Shown in pieces: positions 16,143-22,916 of a stretch of DNA of 44,611 nt. The stretch comes from Actinomycetota bacterium (lineage in GTDB: Bacteria > Actinomycetota > Acidimicrobiia > IMCC26256 > PALSA-610): positions 1 to 44,611 of the forward strand of contig SXHN01000073.1 of the NCBI GenBank assembly GCA_005773635.1, written 5' to 3'. The position numbers were made by a program, and so were the translations under genes. How positions within the stretch are numbered: the stretch's first letter is position 1; every line of letters begins with the position of its first letter. The notes beneath the pieces were generated by a model. The model was not told the DNA's origin. It saw nothing but the letters and a program-made list of their open reading frames with translations, and did no database searches.

Positions 16143-18676
16143 TCGCCGTCGAATTCATGTAATGCGGCGGCGACTGCGCCCGCGGTGGGAACCAATCCGA
16201 TTTCGCCGACGCCTTTGATGCCGTACGGCGCTCGCGGCTGCGGCACTTCAACCATGATGACGTCGATCGGCGGCACATCTTTGGCTCGCAATATGCCGAG
16301 GCTGCGTAGCGTCATGTTGGTTGGGCGGCCGTCTGCGTCGGCCGGGAAGTCTTCAGTGAGCGCGTAACCAAGACCCATGTGGACCGCGCCTTCGATTTGG
16401 CCCTCACACAGCAAGGGATTCATCGCTCGCCCTACATCGTGCGCTGCGACCACCTTGTTGATTGCTCCCGAGTCTCGGTCGATCGTCACTATCTGAGCGG
16501 CGTAACCAAATGCCGAGTGAATGATCGGCGATGCGAGGCCTTCAGACAGTGCATTTGTCCATTCCACGCGCCATTCGCCTTCGTAGTCGACGCCAATCTG
16601 GCAACCGTCTGCGAGCGCGGCCCGACATGCTTCTGCAACTGAGCCCGCGCCCATGAGCGTGCCGCGCGAACCAGTGGTTTGGCCCGCTCCGAGTTCACGC
16701 GTCGTGTCGACGACCACACGGATGCGCGCAGGATCGATCGCCAATTCTTCGGCAGCCACTTGCATCGCGACGGTATGAATGCCCTGACCCATCTCTGTCC
16801 AACAATGACGCACCTCAACGTTGCCATCAGCCCGAAATTGAACGACAGCCTTTGCGAGTTCTTTGAAGCCGTTGCCTAAGCCGCTGTTCTTTAGTCCTAG
16901 CCCAAGCCCTACCGCGTGTCCGGCTGCGCGAGCCTCGTCATACGCAGGTTTGATCGCATCGAGGCACGCCTTCGCTCCCGCGCAGCCGTCGTCCATGATC
17001 TGACCAGGACCCCACACTTCGCCGGGGTTAATCACATTGCGGTTGCGAATTTCCCAGCCTGAGATGCCGACGAGTTCCGCAAGCCGGTCGAGGGCACCTT
17101 CCATTGCGAACTGCGCTTGGTTCGCGCCGAAGCCGCGAAACGCTCCGCACACTGGATTGTTCGTGCGCGCGGCAACGGCCTCAACGTCGATTGAGGGAGT
17201 GTGATAAGGGCCGCTGGCATGCCCCGCGGCGCGTTCTAGCACCTTCATTCCGACGCTTGCGTAGGCGCCCGAGTCGCCGAGCATGCGGGCCCGCACGGCG
17301 GTGAGCATCCCAGCATCGTCGCACCCGACCTCGTAGTGCATCGTGATCGGATGACGCTTCGGGTGCATGATCAAACTCTCTTCGCGCGAGAGCGTGCATT
17401 TCACCGGTTGTTTTAGATGCCAAGCCGCGAGTGCCGCATGGGCCTGATTGCTCATGTCTTCCTTGCCGCCAAACGCCCCACCATTGCTCACCAGCTCGAC
17501 GGTCACTCGATCGCGGTCGACATTCAGCATTGACGCGATTTGATTGCGGTCGTCCCATACTCCTTGGCCACCCGAGTACACATGCAATGTTCCGTCGGGT
17601 TGCGGGACTGCAAGCGTCGATTCGGGTTCGAGAAACGCGTGCTCGATCCGTTGGGTTGAGAAGGTCTCGCGCACGACGTGCGTGCTCGCAGCCAAAGCGG
17701 CTTCCACATCCCCTCGGGCGTAGACCGAACGGGAAAGTACGTTGTTCTCCGTGCCCCACACCGCGATGTCGTCGCTTGCGACTGCAGCAATGGGGTTGGT
17801 CATTGGTGGAAGGACGTTGTATTGCACGTTGACGAGTTGCGCGGCGCGCCGTGCGGTTTCGCGATCGTCGGCTACGACAATTGCCATCACGTCACCGAGG
17901 TAGCTCGTACGCCCACCGACTGGAATCATCACCGGCCAATCGGTGTAGATGATGCCCACGCGTAATTCGCCGGGGATGTCGGCGGCAGTGAAGACACGCG
18001 TGACGCCGTCGATCGATTCGGCAGCCGAGGTTTCGATAGCGACGACCTCTGCGCGAGCATGCTGGGCCAACACGAGAGCGGCGTGCAGCATGCCAGGGAT
18101 ACGAATGTCGTCGACGTAACCGCGGTCGCCGAGCGCAAGTGATTCAGACTCGTATTTCTTGCCGCGATCGCCGATAGCGGCACCCAATGCGAGCGGTGTC
18201 ACATCGTCGCGTGCGACCATTTCGATGGCATCGAGGATTTTTACGTATCCGGTGCATCGGCACAGGTGCGATCCCAGTAGGCGCGCAACATCTTCGCGTT
18301 TGTCGGCTTTGCCTCTATCCACGAGTGACTTGGCTCGCATCACGATGCCAGGAGTACAAAACCCGCATTGCAACGCGCCGCAGGTTGCGAAGGCTTCGGC
18401 GTACTTTGCTCGCTCAGTATCCGCGACACCTTCGAGGGTTGTGATGGATCGGTTCTCGGCTTTGGCGAGCGAAACCTGACAGGCGACCACTGCCTTGTCG
18501 TCTAACAGCACCGTGCAGCATCCGCACTGACCGGTGGGTGAACAACCGTCTTTCGGCGACGTGATGTCGAGTTCGTCGCGGAGTGCAGCGAGGAGGTGTG
18601 GATGGTCGTCGCGGACCGAAACCTCGACTCCGTTGACTGTGAATGCCACCGAAGTGACCTCGGACGCTGTGCTCAT
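16109..18676 (-). CDS. xdhD: XdhD-type molybdenum hydroxylase (2Fe-2S plus Mo domains fused, no FAD domain)
   Basis: A protein of 855 residues in one chain. Residues 1-155 hold two [2Fe-2S] clusters (C45/C51/C54/C66 and C104/C107/C139/C141, in CGFCTPG and CRCTGY). The remainder is the molybdopterin domain: NGGAFGGKEDMSNQ, GAFRGFGANQAQFAMEG, EMGQGIHTVAMQ and, at the end, YGIKGVGEIGLVPTAGAV with the catalytic Glu. The FAD domain is absent, as in E. coli XdhD, and the C-terminus (EFDGEWRNSLPMRRA) resembles XdhD. XdhD-like proteins are tied to urate or selenium-linked purine breakdown; direction and substrate here are inferred. Its ATG overlaps the upstream stop (ATGA). Electrons could pass to the separate FAD subunit at 21577 or to an unknown partner. 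Confidence 0.87.
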   Translation of the reverse strand: MSTASEVTSVAFTVNGVEVSVRDDHPHLLAALRDELDITSPKDGCSPTGQCGCCTVLLDDKAVVACQVSLAKAENRSITTLEGVADTERAKYAEAFATCGALQCGFCTPGIVMRAKSLVDRGKADKREDVARLLGSHLCRCTGYVKILDAIEMVARDDVTPLALGAAIGDRGKKYESESLALGDRGYVDDIRIPGMLHAALVLAQHARAEVVAIETSAAESIDGVTRVFTAADIPGELRVGIIYTDWPVMIPVGGRTSYLGDVMAIVVADDRETARRAAQLVNVQYNVLPPMTNPIAAVASDDIAVWGTENNVLSRSVYARGDVEAALAASTHVVRETFSTQRIEHAFLEPESTLAVPQPDGTLHVYSGGQGVWDDRNQIASMLNVDRDRVTVELVSNGGAFGGKEDMSNQAHAALAAWHLKQPVKCTLSREESLIMHPKRHPITMHYEVGCDDAGMLTAVRARMLGDSGAYASVGMKVLERAAGHASGPYHTPSIDVEAVAARTNNPVCGAFRGFGANQAQFAMEGALDRLAELVGISGWEIRNRNVINPGEVWGPGQIMDDGCAGAKACLDAIKPAYDEARAAGHAVGLGLGLKNSGLGNGFKELAKAVVQFRADGNVEVRHCWTEMGQGIHTVAMQVAAEELAIDPARIRVVVDTTRELGAGQTTGSRGTLMGAGSVAEACRAALADGCQIGVDYEGEWRVEWTNALSEGLASPIIHSAFGYAAQIVTIDRDSGAINKVVAAHDVGRAMNPLLCEGQIEGAVHMGLGYALTEDFPADADGRPTNMTLRSLGILRAKDVPPIDVIMVEVPQPRAPYGIKGVGEIGLVPTAGAVAAALHEFDGEWRNSLPMRRA

Positions 18677-19584
18677 GGCGCGCCCTTTCGTTCAGTAATG
18701 AGGCCGTAAGCCTCTGGGCGTCGATAGCGGTCGAAATCGAAGAGTGTCTTGGTGTAGTGCGCGCCGCGGTCGAGGTCACAGTCAGCGACGATTACCTCGT
18801 CTTCGGTTGTAACGCATTGCGCAACGATCTCCCCAGAGGGCGCGATAATCGCGGATTGCGCAAGCGAGTCGACCCCTTCTTCGACGCCACCTTTTGCGAC
18901 TCCCACAACCCACATCCCGTTTTGGTATGCCCCCGCTTGCATGACGAGGTGGTTGTGGAACCCCGCGAGTGCGTCCTGCGATGGGTCGGGTGCGTAATGG
19001 ATTGGGGTGTTGTAGCCGATGAACGCAAGTTCGCAGCCTTGGAGAGCAAGTACTCGATACGTTTCCGGCCAGCGGCGATCGTTGCATAACGCCATTCCGA
19101 CCGTTCCGCCGAACGCATTCCACACATCGAAACGGTCTCCTGCTTCGAAATAGCGCCGTTCGAGGTGCTGAAACTTACGCCACGGTTCATGATCTTCGTG
19201 ACCAGGAACATGGACTTTTCGGTACTTCCCGATGATCTGGCCGTCGGCCGCAACGAGAATGGAGGTGTTGTAGTGGTGGCCATCGCTGAGCTCCGCATAG
19301 CCGAGATAGAACGCGATGCCCAGTTCTTTTGCAGTATCGAACAACGGTTGTGTATCCGCCGAAGGCATGGTGGTTTCGAAAAACGCGTCGATGTCGTTGG
19401 TGTGTTCGAAGTACCACCGTGGAAAAAATGTTGTGAGTGCCAGCTCAGGAAACACGACAACGTCAGCGCCGTCGGCGTGAGCCTCACGCATCATGGCGAC
19501 CAGGCGTGCCACGACGGCGGGCCGTTGCGACTCGCGCGCTATCGGCCCAAGCTGCGCAGCTGCTACGCGTACTACGCGACTCAT
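18673..19584 (-). CDS. N-carbamoyl-D-amino acid hydrolase-like nitrilase-fold enzyme
   Basis: A carbon-nitrogen hydrolase of 303 residues, the same length as Agrobacterium D-carbamoylase (304). It shares long blocks with that enzyme, such as VFPELALTTFFPRW, GYAELSDGHHYNTSIL, KYRKVHVPGHE, FQHLERRYFEAGD and CNDRRWPETYRVLALQG. The catalytic triad is Glu47, Lys123 and Cys167. It would release ammonia and CO2 from an N-carbamoyl amino acid, the product of the hydantoinase at 11542. Both ends overlap neighbours by ATGA, showing tight coupling. The frame is open up to 19725, but that extension overlaps the preceding gene and lacks similarity. Confidence 0.88.
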   Translation of the reverse strand: MSRVVRVAAAQLGPIARESQRPAVVARLVAMMREAHADGADVVVFPELALTTFFPRWYFEHTNDIDAFFETTMPSADTQPLFDTAKELGIAFYLGYAELSDGHHYNTSILVAADGQIIGKYRKVHVPGHEDHEPWRKFQHLERRYFEAGDRFDVWNAFGGTVGMALCNDRRWPETYRVLALQGCELAFIGYNTPIHYAPDPSQDALAGFHNHLVMQAGAYQNGMWVVGVAKGGVEEGVDSLAQSAIIAPSGEIVAQCVTTEDEVIVADCDLDRGAHYTKTLFDFDRYRRPEAYGLITERKGAP

Positions 19585-20834
19585 GGGCTGCTCTCGTTCG
19601 CCAGAGTGAAAAGGACGTGCAATAACACATTCGCTCCCGCTTCGAGATCCGCGGCTTCGGTGAACTCGGCGACGTTGTGGGAAAGACCCTTGACGCTCGG
19701 TACGAAAATCATTGCCGCCGGGCACGTGCGAGCAATCATTTGTGCGTCGTGTCCTGCCCCTGACGGCATGCGCCGAAGCGTGTTGCCTTGATCGTGAGCA
19801 ACAACCTCAACGAGGTTGATGATGCGTGGATCAAACTCGACGGGCTCAAAACGCGCCGTTGAACGCGACGTAATTGTGACGCCTTCGGCTTCTGCGATTT
19901 CTTGCATTGCGGTTGCGACATCTCGTTCTACGCGGGAAAGGGCGTCGTTATCGGTGTTGCGGAGATCCATTGTGAGTACTGCGCGCGCGGCCACAACATT
20001 TACAAGGTCCGGGTGCAGCTGGATCGAACCAACTGTGCCAACCTGATCGCCGCCCGCGGAGCCAACGATTTCGCGGACTCGCACAGCGAGGAGTGCTGCC
20101 GCGTAACCCGCGTCATGGCGCAACCGCATGGGAGTCGTACCGGCGTGATTCGATTGCCCAGTGACTATGACCTCCTGCCACGAAATGCCCTGTACCCGTT
20201 CAACAACGCCGATAGTTATGCCCTCAGCCTCGAGCACCGGACCCTGTTCGACATGAAGTTCTACGAACGCGTGGGGCACAATGCCGGGGCATGGCGAGGG
20301 TCCTGCGTAGCCGATGCGGTTGAGCTCGTCGCCGAGTCGAGTACCGTCGATCCCGGGCAAGTCGAGGGCCTCTTCCACGCTCATTCCGCCCGCGTATACG
20401 AGCGAACCCATCATGTCGGGGTGGAATCGTGCGCCTTCTTCGTCGGTGAAGAACGCCACCGCGATTGAACGTTCGGTCGTGATGTTCGCCGCGGCAAGCG
20501 TTTCGAGCACTTCCAGGCCCGCCAGGACTCCGTAGTTGCCGTCGTATTTTCCACCGGTGCGCACGGTGTCGATATGGGAGCCCGTCATTACGGGGGCAAG
20601 TGCAGGGTCGCGGCCTTCACGCACCGCGATGACATTGCCGATCGCATCGATCTGGACATCGAGACTTAGATCTCGCATCCATGCAACCACGAGGTCCCGC
20701 CCGGCTTTGTCTTCGTCGGTTAAGGCGAGGCGACACACGCCGCCGCCTTCGATCGCTCCTACTTCCGCGAGGCTAAAGATCCGGTCGAGCAGCCGCGCGC
20801 GGTCAACGCGCAACGACGCGTGCTCATTGGTCAC
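19581..20834 (-). CDS. M20-family N-carbamoyl-L-amino acid / allantoate-type amidohydrolase
   Basis: A binuclear-metal hydrolase of 417 residues of the hydantoinase/carbamoylase group. The ligands are His87 (TGSHIDT), Asp98 (YDGNYG), Glu132/133 (FTDEEGARF), His194 (VELHVEQGPV) and a C-terminal His in GLSHNVAEF. NHAGTTPMRLRHDAG is the small-domain dimerisation motif. Relatives cleave N-carbamoyl-L-amino acids, ureidopropionate, allantoate or ureidoglycine; sequence alone does not choose. E. coli's cluster holds another M20 protein, YgeY, in the comparable place. This is the first gene of the minus operon. Its GTG start lies 7 bases after a -10 box, so the operon mRNA appears to be leaderless. 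Confidence 0.85.
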   Translation of the reverse strand: MTNEHASLRVDRARLLDRIFSLAEVGAIEGGGVCRLALTDEDKAGRDLVVAWMRDLSLDVQIDAIGNVIAVREGRDPALAPVMTGSHIDTVRTGGKYDGNYGVLAGLEVLETLAAANITTERSIAVAFFTDEEGARFHPDMMGSLVYAGGMSVEEALDLPGIDGTRLGDELNRIGYAGPSPCPGIVPHAFVELHVEQGPVLEAEGITIGVVERVQGISWQEVIVTGQSNHAGTTPMRLRHDAGYAAALLAVRVREIVGSAGGDQVGTVGSIQLHPDLVNVVAARAVLTMDLRNTDNDALSRVERDVATAMQEIAEAEGVTITSRSTARFEPVEFDPRIINLVEVVAHDQGNTLRRMPSGAGHDAQMIARTCPAAMIFVPSVKGLSHNVAEFTEAADLEAGANVLLHVLFTLANESSP

Positions 20835-20840
20835 GAGAGC

Positions 20841-20869
20841 ATCATCGGCATTTTTTTACAAAATGTCAA
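20841..20869 (-). promoter_or_regulatory. Promoter of the minus-strand catabolic operon (leaderless)
   Basis: Read on the minus strand: a perfect -35 TTGACA (20869-20864), a 17-base spacer and -10 GATGAT (20846-20841), then the GTG start of the carbamoylase seven bases on at 20834. Transcription would begin at the start codon. The -35 lies inside the operator at 20854-20870, so a bound regulator should block polymerase. Confidence 0.6.
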
Positions 20870-20870
20870 G
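20854..20870. promoter_or_regulatory. Operator copy 1 in the divergent promoter
   Basis: TTTTACA-AAA-TGTCAAG, a 17-base interrupted palindrome. The right half is the full consensus half-site (extended TGTCAAGCA). It shares 16 bases exactly, in reverse orientation, with copy 2 at 21539-21555, and its TTTACA-N3-TGTCAAG pattern with copy 3 at 26443-26459. Confidence 0.7.
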
Positions 20871-20899
20871 CACTGAGTGCGACCCTGCGAACATCTGTC

Positions 20900-20905
20900 T
20901 ACACT
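20900..20905 (+). promoter_or_regulatory. -10 box (TACACT) for the small thiamine-binding-like gene
   Basis: TACACT ends 7 bases before the ATG at 20913, again implying a leaderless transcript. The -35 region is weak. Operator copy 1 lies 30 bases upstream and could affect this promoter too. Confidence 0.45.
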
Positions 20906-20912
20906 CGCAACG

Positions 20913-21152
20913 ATGGCGAGAGTTGAAATTGAGTTCACGGTTGAGCCGTTTGCTGTGGGCGAACCGGGGCCCCATGTTCAGGCGGCGATTGCCGCGGCCC
21001 GTACTGCGGGATTTGACCCCGAGATCGGCCCGTTTGGCACGATGTTGCGGGCCGAAATGAAACCAGGTGCAGACGTCGTGAGCGCGGTGGTTGCGGCGGC
21101 GATGGCGGCGGGCGCCGAACGGCTTTCGGTGACGATTACGGCGATCGACTGA
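20913..21152 (+). CDS. Thiamine-binding-like small protein (MTH1187/YqgV family)
   Basis: A protein of 79 residues. MARVEIEFTVEPFAVGEPGPHVQAAI, EIGPFGTMLRAE and the closing alanine-rich helix plus strand (RLSVTITAID) fit the ferredoxin-like MTH1187/YqgV fold (DUF77, thiamine-binding). The start at 20913 excludes an N-terminal extension to 20877 that would cover the promoter. It is the first gene of the plus side and lies 3 bases before the regulator gene. Why a putative thiamine or pyrimidine binder leads a purine-type cluster is unclear; it might sense a heterocyclic ligand. Confidence 0.75.
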   Translation: MARVEIEFTVEPFAVGEPGPHVQAAIAAARTAGFDPEIGPFGTMLRAEMKPGADVVSAVVAAAMAAGAERLSVTITAID

Positions 21153-21155
21153 GTC

Positions 21156-21518
21156 GTGGCCGCTAAACACCCGCTGATCGTTGCGCTCGAGCCACTCGCG
21201 GAGGTACTAGGAGCCGACTTGGTATCACTCTCCAAACTGCACGAAGGCGACATACCGCTGCACTGGGAGGGTGAGTTGGTGGGCGCGCTGCGGCTCCCCG
21301 GACTGGCAGTTGCACTCGATCGGTTGATTCGCCAGGTTGAAGCGGAATTGGGTGGGACGCTCAGCAAGCTGTCACGTGAAGACAAACAAAGTGCAGTCAA
21401 AATTCTCGAAGAGCGCGGGGCGTTTACCTTGCGTAAGAGCATTGAAGACGTCGCCGATGCGATGGGCGTGAGTCGAATTACGATCTACAACTACCTCAAT
21501 GCGATCCGTACTCAATAG
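21156..21518 (+). CDS. Compact YheO/DauR-type HTH transcriptional regulator
   Basis: A protein of 120 residues with a GTG start. Residues about 68-118 (LSREDKQSAVKILEERGAF, then VADAMGVSRITIYNYLNAIR) match the C-terminal HTH of YheO/DauR regulators (HTH_22). Full-length members are over 200 residues and carry an N-terminal PAS-like YheO domain; here only about 65 residues precede the HTH, so the sensor is reduced or replaced. It is the only DNA-binding protein in the cluster. Copies of a shared palindrome lie about 300 bases upstream and 20 bases downstream, so it is the natural candidate regulator (inference). It may autoregulate through copy 1. Confidence 0.72.
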   Translation: MAAKHPLIVALEPLAEVLGADLVSLSKLHEGDIPLHWEGELVGALRLPGLAVALDRLIRQVEAELGGTLSKLSREDKQSAVKILEERGAFTLRKSIEDVADAMGVSRITIYNYLNAIRTQ

Positions 21519-21538
21519 TGGCCGACCGACTCATGGTG

Positions 21539-21569
21539 CTTGACATTTTGTTAAGCAGCGTGTTTGCTA
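21539..21569 (+). promoter_or_regulatory. Operator copy 2 and promoter of the xanthine dehydrogenase operon
   Basis: CTTGACA-TTT-TGTTAAG at 21539-21555 is a palindrome with one mismatch, extendable by two matching bases each side (TG...CA). Its TTGACA (21540-21545) is a perfect -35. A weak -10 (TTTGCT or TTGCTA, 21563-21569) with 17-18 base spacing ends 7-8 bases before the ATG at 21577, so this mRNA too looks leaderless. Confidence 0.65.
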
Positions 21570-21576
21570 CGGCCCC

Positions 21577-22413
21577 ATGATTGCAGCCGCACCTTTGTCA
21601 CTTGCCGACGCGCTGCGCGCGATCGCCGATGATCCCTTCGCCACGGTCATCGCCGGTGGAACAGACCTCATGGTGCAGATCAACGCAGGGCGGCGACCAG
21701 TGACTTCGTTGGTATCACTGCGAAATGTGGCGGAATTGAAGGGTTGGTCCACCGAGTCCGGCAACCTACGGATTGGCGCGGGATGCAGCTACTCAGAGCT
21801 GGAACGGCCCGACTTCGCGGCGATCATGCCAGCATTAGCCCAGGCGGCGCGAACGGTTGGTTCGCCACAGATTCGCAACGCTGGAACGATTGGCGGCAAC
21901 CTAGCGACGGCGTCGCCCGCGGGTGACACCTTGCCTGTCCTCGTGGCGCTCGATGCACAACTCGAGATTGCCTCGTCCTCGGCCACACGATCGATTGCGA
22001 TCAGCGATTTTCTCGTCGGGCCGAAGCAAACCGATTTGCGCCAGGGCGAACTGATCGTCGCGATTTCGGTGCCGGTGTTGCGCGGCGCACAGGAGTTTTT
22101 GAAAGTAGGCACCCGCAACGCGATGGTGATTTCGGTCGCGAGTGTTGCCGTGCTCGCGGATCTTGATGCACAAGGTGTTCGTATCGGGCTCGGGACAGTC
22201 GGCCCGACGGTGCTGCGCGGCGCGCGGGCAGAAGCCTGGACCCGGTCCAATATCGACTGGGATTCAAATCGCGTTGTTGGCAACCTCGACGAATTCGTTG
22301 CACTCGTTCGCAGCGATTCTCATCCCATCGATGATCATCGTTCTACGAAACGCTACCGATCGCACGCGATAGGTATTTGTGCGCGTCGCGCGCTGCAACG
22401 AGTGTTTCCATGA
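21577..22413 (+). CDS. Xanthine dehydrogenase-family FAD-binding subunit (CoxM-like)
   Basis: A protein of 278 residues of the vanillyl-alcohol-oxidase-type FAD fold. TVIAGGTDLMVQINAGRR is the first FAD pyrophosphate motif and IRNAGTIGGNLATASPAGDTLP the second. IGAGCSYSELE is the conserved strand between them. It passes electrons from the iron-sulfur subunit to NAD or another acceptor. The C-terminal end (after about residue 250, rich in Arg, Ser and His) is divergent and overlaps the next gene, so the tail may be drifting. It is the first gene of a three-subunit set; its TGA overlaps the ATG at 22410. It could also serve the XdhD-type fusion, which lacks FAD. Confidence 0.88.
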   Translation: MIAAAPLSLADALRAIADDPFATVIAGGTDLMVQINAGRRPVTSLVSLRNVAELKGWSTESGNLRIGAGCSYSELERPDFAAIMPALAQAARTVGSPQIRNAGTIGGNLATASPAGDTLPVLVALDAQLEIASSSATRSIAISDFLVGPKQTDLRQGELIVAISVPVLRGAQEFLKVGTRNAMVISVASVAVLADLDAQGVRIGLGTVGPTVLRGARAEAWTRSNIDWDSNRVVGNLDEFVALVRSDSHPIDDHRSTKRYRSHAIGICARRALQRVFP

Positions 22414-22916
22414 CCGATTCGTATTCGCCGCATCCGGCGTATCGGCTCATGGTTAACGGTGAGCCGCACGATGTTTCGGACGCGTGGATCGGTGAGAGCC
22501 TGTTGCACGTCTTGCGTGAGCGGTTGGAGCTGCCGGGAGCAAAAAGTGCGTGCGAGCAAGGCGAATGTGGATCGTGTTCGGTACTTGTCGACGGCGTGTT
22601 GGTGTGTGCGTGTCTTGTGGCCGCGGTGACTGTGGCTGACGCCGATATTCGGACTGTTGAATCATGCGGGTCGTCGCAGTCGCTGTCGGTAGTGCAGCAG
22701 GCATTTGTTGACGCCGGCGCAGTGCAATGCGGTTTCTGTACACCAGGGCTCATCATGGCTGTGCAAGATCTGATCGACCGCGGCATCCAATTGCCACACG
22801 CATCACCATTCGATGAATTAGCGACGAGAGAAGCGTTGTCGGGAAACTTGTGCCGGTGCACTGGATACGGACGCGTCCTCGACGCCGTCGCGCGAGCCGT
22901 GGAGGCGTCACGATGA
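22410..22916 (+). CDS. Xanthine dehydrogenase-family 2Fe-2S subunit (CoxS-like)
   Basis: A protein of 168 residues. The plant-type cluster is bound by Cys48, Cys53, Cys56 and Cys68 (CEQGECGSCSVLVDG) and the second by Cys107, Cys110, Cys148 and Cys150 (QCGFCTPG and CRCTGY). The length is standard for separate small subunits. ATGA overlaps at both ends link it to the FAD subunit and the large subunit. The start at 22410 rather than 22377 is chosen from this overlap and from MTDSYSPHPAYRLMVNG resembling family N-termini. Confidence 0.9.
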   Translation: MTDSYSPHPAYRLMVNGEPHDVSDAWIGESLLHVLRERLELPGAKSACEQGECGSCSVLVDGVLVCACLVAAVTVADADIRTVESCGSSQSLSVVQQAFVDAGAVQCGFCTPGLIMAVQDLIDRGIQLPHASPFDELATREALSGNLCRCTGYGRVLDAVARAVEASR

